From positions 1 through 64,000 of the forward strand of contig NZ_JAHNZV010000009.1 of assembly GCF_022267535.1 (NCBI RefSeq): a stretch of DNA of 64,000 bases, in the 5' to 3' direction. This document shows, in pieces, positions 1 to 8,526 of the stretch. The notes under the pieces were generated by a model that worked only from the letters and a program-made list of their open reading frames with translations, was not told where the DNA came from and ran no database searches. Made by a program: the position numbers and the translations under genes. Positions within the stretch are counted from its first letter, which is position 1. Each line of letters opens with the position of its first letter. The DNA is from Psychromonas antarctica. Lineage in GTDB: Bacteria > Pseudomonadota > Gammaproteobacteria > Enterobacterales > Psychromonadaceae.

Positions 1-3
1 GTG

Positions 4-44
4 TTATAGAATGTATTTTATTATAGAATGTATTTTATTATAGA
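4..44. repeat. Short AT-rich tandem repeat upstream of ugd
   Basis: Two perfect copies of a 17-bp unit (TTATAGAATGTATTTTA, at 4-20 and 21-37) are followed by a partial third copy to about 44. The array lies about 55 bp before the ugd start, at the window edge. It may continue the intergenic region of an upstream gene. No function can be assigned. Confidence 0.7.
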
Positions 45-97
45 GTTTTTATTTTTAAGTGTGGTTATTTGAGTTAAACGTATAAAAAGGATTTATT

Positions 98-1264
98 TTG
101 AAAATTGCAATTGCAGGTACAGGTTATGTCGGTCTTTCAAATGCTGTTTTATTAGCGCAGCATAATGAGGTGATCGCAGTTGATCTTATTGAAGAAAAAA
201 TCAGGTTAATTAATAATAAGAAATCTCCAATTTCTGACGCTGAAATTGAAGATTTCTTAGTCAATAAAGCATTAAATTTAAAAGCTACATTAGATGCTAA
301 TGAAGCTTATCAAGATGCTGATTTTGTCATTATTGCCACACCGACTGATTATGATCCTAAAACGAATTATTTTAATACTGGTTCGGTAGAAAGTGTAATT
401 AAGACTGTCATGGCCATTAACCCTACTGCGGTGATGGTCATTAAATCCACCGTACCTGTGGGTTATACCAAACGTATTGCGGAAGAGTTAAACTGCTCAA
501 ACATTATGTTTTCTCCGGAATTTCTACGTGAGGGGCGGGCACTTTACGATAATTTGCATCCTTCTCGTATCATTGTTGGTGAGCGCTCTGAAAGAGCTAA
601 AGTATTCGCTAATTTACTTGCGCAAGGCGCAATAAAAGAAAATATCGATATTTTATTCACCGACTCAACCGAGGCTGAGGCGGTTAAGCTGTTTTCAAAT
701 ACTTACCTTGCAATGCGTGTTGCTTACTTTAATGAACTCGACTCTTATGCTGAATCGCATGGCTTAAATGCGCAGCAAATTATTAATGGTGTTGGTTTAG
801 ATCCTCGTATTGGTGCGCATTATAACAACCCATCCTTTGGTTATGGGGGGTATTGTTTACCAAAAGATACCAAGCAGTTACGTGCCAACTATCAAGATGT
901 ACCGAACTGTTTAATTAATGCCATTGTCGATTCCAATACCATGCGTAAAGATCATATTGCTAATGCCATTTTGGCACGACAACCAAAGGTCGTCGGTATT
1001 CATAGGCTTATTATGAAAGCGGGATCAGATAACTTTCGTGCATCTTCTATTCAAGGGATTATGAAACGCATAAAAGCCAAAGGAATAGAGGTCGTTATTT
1101 ATGAACCTGAAATGCAAGAAGATGATTTTTTTAACTCCAGAGTAATAAAAGATCTTGCCGAATTTAAAAGCATATCTGATGTGATTGTTGCTAACCGCAT
1201 GGTTGAAGATATTACCGATGTAATAGACAAAGTGTATACTCGCGATCTTTTTGGCAGTGACTAA
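98..1264 (+). CDS. ugd: UDP-glucose 6-dehydrogenase
   Basis: Oxidises UDP-glucose to UDP-glucuronate with two NAD+, supplying an acidic sugar nucleotide for exopolysaccharide or lipopolysaccharide. The 388-residue protein has the N-terminal Rossmann motif GTGYVGL (residues 7-13), the central STVPVG and SPEFLREG segments, and the catalytic-cysteine loop [10 protein letters not shown] with Cys near residue 253. This length is typical of the short bacterial Ugd form. The start is TTG, with an AAAAGG Shine-Dalgarno site about 7 bases upstream. It stands just before the VPS-II-like operon and probably feeds it, although a 260-bp gap separates it from the next gene. Confident family call; the exact polymer it serves is inferred. 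Confidence 0.95.
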   Translation: MKIAIAGTGYVGLSNAVLLAQHNEVIAVDLIEEKIRLINNKKSPISDAEIEDFLVNKALNLKATLDANEAYQDADFVIIATPTDYDPKTNYFNTGSVESVIKTVMAINPTAVMVIKSTVPVGYTKRIAEELNCSNIMFSPEFLREGRALYDNLHPSRIIVGERSERAKVFANLLAQGAIKENIDILFTDSTEAEAVKLFSNTYLAMRVAYFNELDSYAESHGLNAQQIINGVGLDPRIGAHYNNPSFGYGGYCLPKDTKQLRANYQDVPNCLINAIVDSNTMRKDHIANAILARQPKVVGIHRLIMKAGSDNFRASSIQGIMKRIKAKGIEVVIYEPEMQEDDFFNSRVIKDLAEFKSISDVIVANRMVEDITDVIDKVYTRDLFGSD

Positions 1265-1495
1265 GTCGGTATTGCTCCTCGTGTTAATCTCTGTGTTGAT
1301 CAGTTCGGTATTGAACATGGAGATTTTCGTTGCTTAGCAAGATGGTTTTAATATTTTTAATTTGAATATAATTTTTACTACCAACTCAATTTAATATTTA
1401 TCTAAAAAATGAATTAAGCACAGTGAGTTAGTCAAGTGTTTGTAAAAATGTAATGATTGTTAGTTTATAATGGATTTGCTAGTATCATCAAAAAA

Positions 1496-1513
1496 AAATG
1501 ATTTAAATCATTT
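1496..1513. promoter_or_regulatory. 18-bp perfect palindrome before vpsL
   Basis: AAATGATTTAAATCATTT is a perfect 18-bp inverted repeat ending 11 bases before the vpsL start codon and abutting its Shine-Dalgarno site (CAAGGA, about 1514-1519). A TATAAT hexamer lies upstream at 1466-1471, but I see no good -35 element. The position suits a repressor operator or an mRNA hairpin affecting initiation; neither is proven. Confidence 0.4.
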
Positions 1514-1524
1514 CAAGGACTTGA

Positions 1525-2925
1525 ATGACAACTAAAACTTACGTGAAGGACAGTCTTAACCCATATTCTGCCTTGTACCGCTTAATTGATCTTATGCTAA
1601 TACAATTAATTTTGATTATTTGTATCTATTCACACGCCATTGTACTAACAGATACTTACCTATTAGTGGGGGCAATTGCAGCCTTATCTTTCTTCTTATT
1701 TGCAGAAACAATGCAATTATATCGCTCATGGCGAACAGGCCTTTCATCTCGACTCGCTTTATGTACTTTTATTTGTTGGGTGGGCGCAGTTTTTATTGTG
1801 GTTGTTTTTTTATTCTTTAGTAAAAACAGCACAGATCTCTCTCGCTTAGTCATCGGTGCCTGGTTCGTTAGTTCTGCTTTTGTTTTAATTACTTGGCGTA
1901 TGACATTTCGTTTCTTTTTATTCAGCCGCCGTCGCCGAGGCTTTAACACTCGGAAAGTCGCCATAATTGGCTTGTCCTCATCGGGGGTTCGTTTAGCTAA
2001 TGAGTTTGATAAGCATCCTGAAACTGGTTTTACGCTGGAAGCTTTTTTTGATGACAGAGAAGCTCAACGTTTAGCCCCTGAATTTCGTAATAAACTTAAT
2101 GGTAGTGTAGAGGAAGGTGTTAAGTTAGCTAAAGCTGGCTATTTTGATGTTGTCTATATTGCTTTACCCTTAGCCGCTCAAAAGCGTATCGAAGGCATTT
2201 TACATTTTTTAGGAGACACAACGGTAGATGTTCATTTAGTGCCTGATTTTTTTACATTTAATTTAATGAATGCACGGTTATCATATGTTGGTGAGACACA
2301 AACGATTAGCGTTTATGAATCACCAATGAGTGGACTTTCCTACTTAGCTAAACGAATCGAAGATGTCATTGGAGCAATCTTGATTTTATCTGTAATTGTA
2401 CTCCCGATGCTGGTTATCGCTTTGCTAATAAAACTGGATTCGCCAGGGCCTGTTTTGTTTAAGCAAAAGCGTTACGGCTTATCTGGGAAATCAATCAATG
2501 TATGGAAATTCCGCTCAATGACAGTTGCCGATAATGGTGATGTTGTAAAGCAAGCAACTCAAGGTGATGCCCGTATCACTAAGATAGGGGCTTTTTTACG
2601 AAGAACCTCATTAGATGAATTCCCGCAATTTTTAAATGTATTGCAAGGGCAAATGTCGATTGTTGGCCCAAGACCCCATGCGGTTGCTCATAATGAAGAA
2701 TATCGGGCATTAGTGGACTTCTATATGTTACGCCATAAAGTGAAACCTGGTATTACTGGCTGGGCTCAGATTAACGGCTGGCGCGGTGAAACTGATACCC
2801 TTGATAAAATGAAAAAACGCATTGAATTTGATCTTCAATACATCCGTCATTGGTCGGTTTTGTTTGATCTGAAAATTGTTTTTTTAACTCTGTTCAAGGG
2901 ATTCGTCCATAAAAATGCCTATTAG
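1525..2925 (+). CDS. vpsL: Undecaprenyl-phosphate glucose phosphotransferase (VpsL/WcaJ type)
   Basis: Inner-membrane enzyme that primes polysaccharide repeat-unit synthesis by moving a hexose-1-phosphate from a UDP-sugar onto undecaprenyl phosphate. The 466-residue protein has about four N-terminal membrane helices (residues 15-140), a cytoplasmic Rossmann-like CoA_binding_3 region (about 145-250), another hydrophobic segment near 285-305, and the C-terminal bacterial sugar transferase domain with KFRSM (about 327) and GPRPHA (about 380). It opens a gene order (primer, barrel, export, kinase) matching the vps-II cluster of Vibrio cholerae. ATG start with CAAGGAC upstream. The sugar specificity is inferred. 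Confidence 0.92.
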   Translation: MTTKTYVKDSLNPYSALYRLIDLMLIQLILIICIYSHAIVLTDTYLLVGAIAALSFFLFAETMQLYRSWRTGLSSRLALCTFICWVGAVFIVVVFLFFSKNSTDLSRLVIGAWFVSSAFVLITWRMTFRFFLFSRRRRGFNTRKVAIIGLSSSGVRLANEFDKHPETGFTLEAFFDDREAQRLAPEFRNKLNGSVEEGVKLAKAGYFDVVYIALPLAAQKRIEGILHFLGDTTVDVHLVPDFFTFNLMNARLSYVGETQTISVYESPMSGLSYLAKRIEDVIGAILILSVIVLPMLVIALLIKLDSPGPVLFKQKRYGLSGKSINVWKFRSMTVADNGDVVKQATQGDARITKIGAFLRRTSLDEFPQFLNVLQGQMSIVGPRPHAVAHNEEYRALVDFYMLRHKVKPGITGWAQINGWRGETDTLDKMKKRIEFDLQYIRHWSVLFDLKIVFLTLFKGFVHKNAY

Positions 2926-3017
2926 ATACGTTGTTCAATAAAGGTTAGAGGCATTTCTACTGGATTTATGTTCAAGTGAATGGACTCGTTGTTTTTTGAG
3001 ATTTAGAGGACTGATTA

Positions 3018-4211
3018 ATGAAATTAATATCCATAGCTTCTGTTGCAATATTTGCCTCGACTAATGTACAAGCAGAAATTTTTTCCCCTGCCCCTGTTAA
3101 TGTGACTAATGGCTTTGCGATTATTCCGCAGCTTGAATCATCTGTCAGGTACGACGATAATATTTATAACAGTGAACAAGATGCACTTTCTTCGACAATC
3201 TACGTGATTAAACCTTCGTTCAAGTTTGGTACGGATGACGGTATTAACCGTTATGGCGGTCAATACACACTAGAGTCGGGAACTTATTCTCGTAATAGTG
3301 ATGATAATTATGTTGATCATAATTTGGCTTTTTTGGCGCATACCGAATTTACCAATAAACACCGCTTAGATTTTAAAGCGGGTTTCAGAAACACGCATGA
3401 AGCACGTGGTACGCATTTAACAGAATTAAATCCAGCAGGTTCTGCTGAACCACTTAAATTTAATACTTATTTAACCAGTGCTTATTATCAATATGGTTCG
3501 CAATTTGCCAAAATGCGTGTAGGTGCTGGCATTGCTTTTGATACTTTAAAATATCAAAACTCCAATGCTGCCGACACAACAAAATACAGTGATTTTTCTG
3601 CGCTGCGTTTGTTGATTGACAGTGACTATCAAATTGCCACTATTACCTACTTAACCACAGAATTAAACCGTGCTGATATTACATACGCTCATAAAGCTCC
3701 AACAGAAGCGAGCCGAGATAATATCGATACTCGTTTCCTTGCTGGCCTGCGTTGGGAAGGGTTAGCTAAAACAACGGGCCGAGTGAAGGTGGGTTACCAA
3801 TTTAAAAAATTTGCTGATTCCGGACGTGAAAAATTTTCAGGTAGTAACGTTGATTTTAGTGTTGCATGGCAACCACTATTACGATCAACTTTTGAGTTGC
3901 ACTTAACGCGTGCCGGTGAGGATTCTGACACTATCGGCGATTACGTTGATATCCTCGGAAGCGCTTTAAGTTGGAAGCATAATTGGACCGACAGAATTCA
4001 TTCAAATGCAGTAGTAAGTTACAGCACTGTTGATTATGCGTCAGTAACACGCGAAGATGATGTTGTGAATATGGCCGTTGTAATCAATTACGAGTTTACA
4101 CGTTGGTTAAAAGTGACTGCAGGTTATGAGTTTACCAATAAAAATTCTAATGTTACGGACATTAGCTATGATAAAAACCTTGCTAACTTAGGTATTGTGA
4201 TCGCTTTATGA
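3018..4211 (+). CDS. vpsM: Outer-membrane beta-barrel protein of the exopolysaccharide operon (VpsM/EpsL-like)
   Basis: Probable outer-membrane barrel for polysaccharide export or anchoring. The 397-residue product starts with a signal peptide (cleavage near residue 19, after VQA). The rest is rich in alternating, aromatic-flanked strands, with internal motifs such as SVRYDDNIYN near the mature N terminus and a C-terminal strand ending in a hydrophobic residue, as in barrel proteins. Its place between the priming transferase and a short Wza-type protein is that of VpsM in Vibrio. Its stop overlaps the next start by 4 bases. The call rests on fold-like features and synteny; the precise role in export is not known to me. 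Confidence 0.75.
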   Translation: MKLISIASVAIFASTNVQAEIFSPAPVNVTNGFAIIPQLESSVRYDDNIYNSEQDALSSTIYVIKPSFKFGTDDGINRYGGQYTLESGTYSRNSDDNYVDHNLAFLAHTEFTNKHRLDFKAGFRNTHEARGTHLTELNPAGSAEPLKFNTYLTSAYYQYGSQFAKMRVGAGIAFDTLKYQNSNAADTTKYSDFSALRLLIDSDYQIATITYLTTELNRADITYAHKAPTEASRDNIDTRFLAGLRWEGLAKTTGRVKVGYQFKKFADSGREKFSGSNVDFSVAWQPLLRSTFELHLTRAGEDSDTIGDYVDILGSALSWKHNWTDRIHSNAVVSYSTVDYASVTREDDVVNMAVVINYEFTRWLKVTAGYEFTNKNSNVTDISYDKNLANLGIVIAL

Positions 4212-4732
4212 TAAAAAATATTACGCTTTTATTTTTGTTGATTTGCAGTCTTTCAACTCAAGCCGCGCTGCAGAATAATTATATTCTCGATGCCGGAGAT
4301 GAAATTAAAATCCTTGTCTATGATGAACCAGATTTAACGGTAGAACTTATCATTAACGATGATGGATTTATAAATTTCCCTTTAGTTGGTGCTATCTCAG
4401 TAACAGGAAAAACGCCTTCTCAAGTTCAGGAAATAATTCATGATGGTTTGTTAGGTGATTACCTGCTCAGACCTTCTGTACAGGTTGATGTTGTTAGTTA
4501 CCGCCCATTTTATATTCATGGAGAAGTAAAAAAGCCAGGCGCGTACTCTTATCAGCCCGGTATGACTGTTGATCAGGCAGTTGCATTAGCGGGTGGTCTG
4601 ACTGAGCGAGCCTCAACTGATAAGATATTTATCAAAAAATCTATCAGCAATAAAATTGTTAATAAAAAGGTTAAGTTAACTTCAGACATTTCTGCGGGTG
4701 ATACTATTACCATTGACCAAAGCTTTTTTTAG
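4208..4732 (+). CDS. vpsN: Short polysaccharide export protein (VpsN/Wza-like, SLBB)
   Basis: Periplasmic or outer-membrane polysaccharide export protein. The 174-residue product has a signal peptide (residues 1-19), a Poly_export domain beginning YILDAGDEIKILVYDEPDL, and one SLBB-type domain around GEVKKPGAYSYQPGM. It is less than half the length of E. coli Wza and lacks the extra SLBB repeats and the C-terminal amphipathic pore helix. It therefore probably works with the separate barrel protein encoded just upstream. There is no lipobox cysteine after the signal peptide. The start overlaps the previous stop (ATGA), which implies translational coupling. Confidence 0.88.
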   Translation: MIKNITLLFLLICSLSTQAALQNNYILDAGDEIKILVYDEPDLTVELIINDDGFINFPLVGAISVTGKTPSQVQEIIHDGLLGDYLLRPSVQVDVVSYRPFYIHGEVKKPGAYSYQPGMTVDQAVALAGGLTERASTDKIFIKKSISNKIVNKKVKLTSDISAGDTITIDQSFF

Positions 4733-4747
4733 TAACGGATTAAATAT

Positions 4748-6955
4748 ATGCAGTTAGAAAAAAACAATTTTTTGCAACAGCAAGAGCAAATTGTAGACTT
4801 GAAAGCTTATTGGAACATTGTAATGAGAGCAAAATGGAAAATACTCGGTTTTTCATTTTTTACTACATTACTGGTGGCTATTTTCGTTGCTGGTATGATA
4901 CCTGTCTATCGCGCTACGGCTTCGCTATTGATGAAAGCAGACCAAGACAGAGCTGTTTCAATTGATGCTGTTTATTCTTTAGATACTTCTCGTAAAGAAT
5001 ATTTTTTAACCCAGTTTGAAATTTTAAAATCGCGTGTGGTAAGCGAACAAGTGATTGATAAACTTAAATTGGCTAATAATCCTGAATTTTTACCAGAAGA
5101 AAATAACAGTGTGCTTACGCAATTTAAATCTTACATTAAAGATTTATTGCCCATTAATTCACAACGTACACATGCTGATGATGAATTTGATGCGCGTAGA
5201 GGGAAAGTTAAATTAATCGAGGCATTCCAAAGTCGCCTTTCCATTGAGCCGGTCCGTATGACCCAGTTAGTCGCGGTTTCTTTTGAAGCCACGGATCCAA
5301 AGTTGGCCGCGCTTGTGGCTAATACTGTGGGGGATGTCTATATTACTCTGGAGATGTCAGCACAACTTGATAGCACCCAAAAAGCGACGTTATGGGTAAA
5401 AGGACGCTTAGAGGAACTCCGTAAAAATTTAGAAAAATCAATAGATGAACAACAGGCTTATCGTATTAAAGAAAATTTAATTGATATCGAGTCAAAAGGT
5501 GTACGCAGTATTGCAAGTGATGAATTAGAGAGTTTAACGAATAGTTACTTAGCGGCTAAACAGAAACGTTTTGCAGCTGAAACTATTTCACTTTTTGTCA
5601 GTAAATTAAAAGATGGCGATATCGATTCGTTATTGAGCCTCCCTGAAATTAGCAATCACCCGCTTATCAAAGATATTAAACGTATAGAAATTGAATCTGA
5701 AAAACGAGTCTCTGAATTGAGTTTTCGTTATGGTAAAAAGCATCCTAAGTTGGTCTCTGCAAAAGCTGAATTAGCAGCTGTACAAAAAAACTTAAAACAG
5801 CAAGTTACAAAGTTAATGCGTGGAATAGCTAAAGAGCTAACAGCAGCAAAAGACAATGAACGGCGTGTACGGCAAGCTTTAAATAATGAGAAATCAAAAT
5901 TCCAGCTAATTACCAATCAAGAGCAGGGCTATTTAAAATTACAGCGGGAAGTCGAAGCAAACCGCAATTTATATAAGACCTTTCTACAGCGTTATAAAGA
6001 GATGGATATTACTATCGATCTAGAGGTGCAGCAGGCACGTATCCTCGACAAGGCTGAAGTGCCGCTTTTCCCCGCTAAACCCAAGAAAAAGTTAATCGTA
6101 TTGCTGGCTTTCATCGCCTCGTTTGGTTTTGCGATTGTATTGACATTTGTGTTGAACTCATTGAATGATAGCTTTAGAAGCGCTGCAGAAGTTGAATCCA
6201 AATTAGGTTTGCGCTTATTAGGCCTGATACCTCTGGTTAAACTTAAACGTAAGCAAGTCCTACCTTTGCATTTATTCTTTGATAGTACTTACAAAGGTTT
6301 TTCTGAGGCGATACGGACATTACGCACTGGATTTGTATTATCGCATATTGATAATAACCATAAAGTGGTGGTGGTAACTTCATCTGTTCCTGGTGAAGGT
6401 AAAACAACCACCGCAATAAATATTGCTTTTGCTATGGCACAAATGGAAAAAACGCTGCTAATTGAAGCGGATATGCGACGTCCCAGTTTTACTAAAGTTT
6501 TTTCGTTGGCACCTTATCAAAATGGTTTGTCGAATGTTATTTCCGGCCGAGAGACATTGGCGAGTTGTATCATCCACGATGAAATATCGGGTTTGAATAT
6601 TTTATCCGCAGGCTTTATTCCACCCAACCCACTGGAATTATTAGCGTCGAAAAAATTCGTTACTTTGTTAGATGAACTTAAACAGCAATATGAACGGATT
6701 ATTATAGATTCGGCCCCAACTCAGGCGGTTAGTGATGTGCTGCATATTTCTAAGAACGCAGATTCGGTTATTTATGTTGTTCGTTCTGAGTCAACTAAAC
6801 AAGCTGTTGCTAAAAAAGGGATTGAACGCTTGCTAGAAGTGGGAGCTAAAATTGATGGTATCGTGCTTAATCGTGTCAATATTAAAACCGCAAACAAAGA
6901 TGCCGGTTATGCTGGATACTATGATTATTATGGCTATGACCAAGATAAGGCTTAG
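4748..6955 (+). CDS. vpsO: Polysaccharide co-polymerase / tyrosine autokinase (Wzc/VpsO type)
   Basis: Inner-membrane chain-length regulator and BY-kinase that controls polymerisation and export. The 735-residue protein has an N-terminal Wzz domain with a membrane helix near residues 32-53, a long periplasmic coiled-coil region, a second membrane helix near 443-463, and a cytoplasmic kinase domain. The kinase has Walker A (PGEGKTTT, about 547), Walker A' (LLIEADMRRPS) and Walker B (IIIDSAP, about 651). The extreme C terminus holds a tyrosine cluster (about seven Tyr within 16 residues), the autophosphorylation tail of the family. The stop overlaps the region before the phosphatase gene, giving a kinase-phosphatase pair. 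Confidence 0.95.
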   Translation: MQLEKNNFLQQQEQIVDLKAYWNIVMRAKWKILGFSFFTTLLVAIFVAGMIPVYRATASLLMKADQDRAVSIDAVYSLDTSRKEYFLTQFEILKSRVVSEQVIDKLKLANNPEFLPEENNSVLTQFKSYIKDLLPINSQRTHADDEFDARRGKVKLIEAFQSRLSIEPVRMTQLVAVSFEATDPKLAALVANTVGDVYITLEMSAQLDSTQKATLWVKGRLEELRKNLEKSIDEQQAYRIKENLIDIESKGVRSIASDELESLTNSYLAAKQKRFAAETISLFVSKLKDGDIDSLLSLPEISNHPLIKDIKRIEIESEKRVSELSFRYGKKHPKLVSAKAELAAVQKNLKQQVTKLMRGIAKELTAAKDNERRVRQALNNEKSKFQLITNQEQGYLKLQREVEANRNLYKTFLQRYKEMDITIDLEVQQARILDKAEVPLFPAKPKKKLIVLLAFIASFGFAIVLTFVLNSLNDSFRSAAEVESKLGLRLLGLIPLVKLKRKQVLPLHLFFDSTYKGFSEAIRTLRTGFVLSHIDNNHKVVVVTSSVPGEGKTTTAINIAFAMAQMEKTLLIEADMRRPSFTKVFSLAPYQNGLSNVISGRETLASCIIHDEISGLNILSAGFIPPNPLELLASKKFVTLLDELKQQYERIIIDSAPTQAVSDVLHISKNADSVIYVVRSESTKQAVAKKGIERLLEVGAKIDGIVLNRVNIKTANKDAGYAGYYDYYGYDQDKA

Positions 6956-6960
6956 TGGTA

Positions 6961-7710
6961 ATGATTGATTTGCATAGTCATATATTAGCGGGTATTGATG
7001 ATGGCGCTTCTTGTTTAGCGGATTCAATAGCACTAATCAATCAATCTATTGCAACGGGGGTTAGTAAAATCATTGCCACACCCCATATTCACTTCGGCAC
7101 TTTCGATAATAACCTGCACACTATAGAGCAAGTTTTTAACCCGCTGTGTCAGGAGATACAAAAAGCCATGATGACAGTGGATATTGCATTTGCTGCAGAA
7201 GTGCGTATTTGTCCTGAAATTATGCTGCTTGTTAAAAACAATAAAATTCCTTTTCTCGGTAAGGTTAACGAAAAAAACGCATTGTTACTTGAGTTTCCCC
7301 ACAGTCATATTATTCCTGGCAGTGAGAAGCTAACGGCTTGGTTATTAGCAAACAACATCCAACCTATTATTGCGCACCCAGAGCGCAACCGTGATTTATG
7401 GCTGCATCCTACTCTCATTAATGATTTTGTTAAGCAGGGCTGCTTGCTGCAGATCACCGCCGCATCCTTGCTGGGTGATTTTGGTGAACGTTCAGAGCAA
7501 CTGGCGTGGCAGTTTTTAGATTTAGATATAGTACATCTGATTGCGTCTGATATGCATAATATAAAACGTCGCCCTAATCGAATGGCGGACGCCTTTCGGC
7601 TTGTCGCTGAAAGGTTTGGTGAGCCACTCGCAAATAAGCTTTGCTGTGATAATGCAGCTCTTATCTTTGCAACCAACAATACCGTTCAATCATTTAAAGG
7701 TCCGCAGTGA
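6961..7710 (+). CDS. PHP-type tyrosine-protein phosphatase (CpsB/YwqE family)
   Basis: Metal-dependent phosphatase expected to remove phosphate from the tyrosine tail of the neighbouring autokinase. It carries the PHP metal-binding motifs: DLHSHIL at the N terminus, ATPHIHFG, AHPERNRD and IASDMHN. I place the start at the ATG at 6961, 10 bases after AAGG, rather than the GTG at 6955 that overlaps the vpsO stop; this gives 249 residues, normal for the family. PHP phosphatases of this type are best known from Gram-positive capsule clusters, whereas vps and wza clusters more often use low-molecular-weight phosphatases. Cognate activity on VpsO is inferred from adjacency. Confidence 0.88.
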   Translation: MIDLHSHILAGIDDGASCLADSIALINQSIATGVSKIIATPHIHFGTFDNNLHTIEQVFNPLCQEIQKAMMTVDIAFAAEVRICPEIMLLVKNNKIPFLGKVNEKNALLLEFPHSHIIPGSEKLTAWLLANNIQPIIAHPERNRDLWLHPTLINDFVKQGCLLQITAASLLGDFGERSEQLAWQFLDLDIVHLIASDMHNIKRRPNRMADAFRLVAERFGEPLANKLCCDNAALIFATNNTVQSFKGPQ

Positions 7711-8384
7711 AAGTTTTAATGGTCAGGTATCTGCTAATTACTTTGGCTGTTGTTGTCGGCTTTTTTGCGGTGAAATATGCGCTAGCGAATTTACATTATT
7801 TAAAAGTAGATGCCTACCTAACTCGATGGCAGCAATCAAAAGATTTAACACGGGAAGAGTTAAATGATGCATTAATGGCAAGTAATTCAATGTTAAATTT
7901 ACATGGGCATCACCCTCATTACTTAAACGTCGCTGCTAAGGTATATGAATGGCAAGCTTTCAAGTATCAACAAGATTTAACTGTCTACCAAAGTAGTCTT
8001 CAACAAGCCTTACGTCTTTATCAACAAGCAACCATTTCACGTGAACAGTGGCCACTAACTTGGGCCTCCATGGCGAATGTAAAATCTAAAATGGGTCTTC
8101 TAGATAACGATTTTTATATTTATCTCGATAAAGCGATTACTTATGGCCCCTATATGCAGGAAGTTAATTTGCAAGTTGCTAAGCTCTTTTTGACGCATTG
8201 GGGAAGGATGCAACAGGGAACGACTAAAATCGGACTAGAGCAGATTAGGCGCGCTCTATTAAACAATAAAGCACGCTATGATTTATTAAAGTACGCCACA
8301 TCCATAGAAAAGCAAAATATTGTCTGCACCGTGGGTCGATTAAACAAAATTGATTGGGTCGCAAAACAATGGGCATGTAAATAA
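7707..8384 (+). CDS. vpsP: Membrane-anchored VpsP-like polysaccharide operon protein
   Basis: A 225-residue protein with one N-terminal membrane helix (about residues 5-24) followed by a helical region with a TPR-like pattern (paired helices with Tyr/Trp/Ala at repeat-like spacing, about 80-190). I recognise no catalytic motif. Its GTG start overlaps the phosphatase stop (GTGA) and has AAAGG 6 bases upstream, so it belongs to the operon. Last position after the kinase matches VpsP in vps-II clusters, where the function is poorly defined. The name is by synteny; a periplasmic scaffold role is only a guess. Confidence 0.6.
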   Translation: MKVLMVRYLLITLAVVVGFFAVKYALANLHYLKVDAYLTRWQQSKDLTREELNDALMASNSMLNLHGHHPHYLNVAAKVYEWQAFKYQQDLTVYQSSLQQALRLYQQATISREQWPLTWASMANVKSKMGLLDNDFYIYLDKAITYGPYMQEVNLQVAKLFLTHWGRMQQGTTKIGLEQIRRALLNNKARYDLLKYATSIEKQNIVCTVGRLNKIDWVAKQWACK

Positions 8385-8526
8385 AACACTACGCAATGCC
8401 GAGTCGACAAATATAAACTTAAACCTGCTGTAAGCAGGAAACGCATAATCTTCGAATATATTGATGCCCAATACAAACTTTATGAGGCAAAGAATAAAAT
8501 AATGACTCTTAGCAACGTCAAAGATA

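Noticed and set aside
8424-8438. Small hairpin CCTGC-TGTAA-GCAGG after the VpsP-like gene, considered as the operon terminator.
   Set aside because: Only 5 bp and no T-run; the 12-bp stem at 8536-8578 followed by T is a much better candidate.
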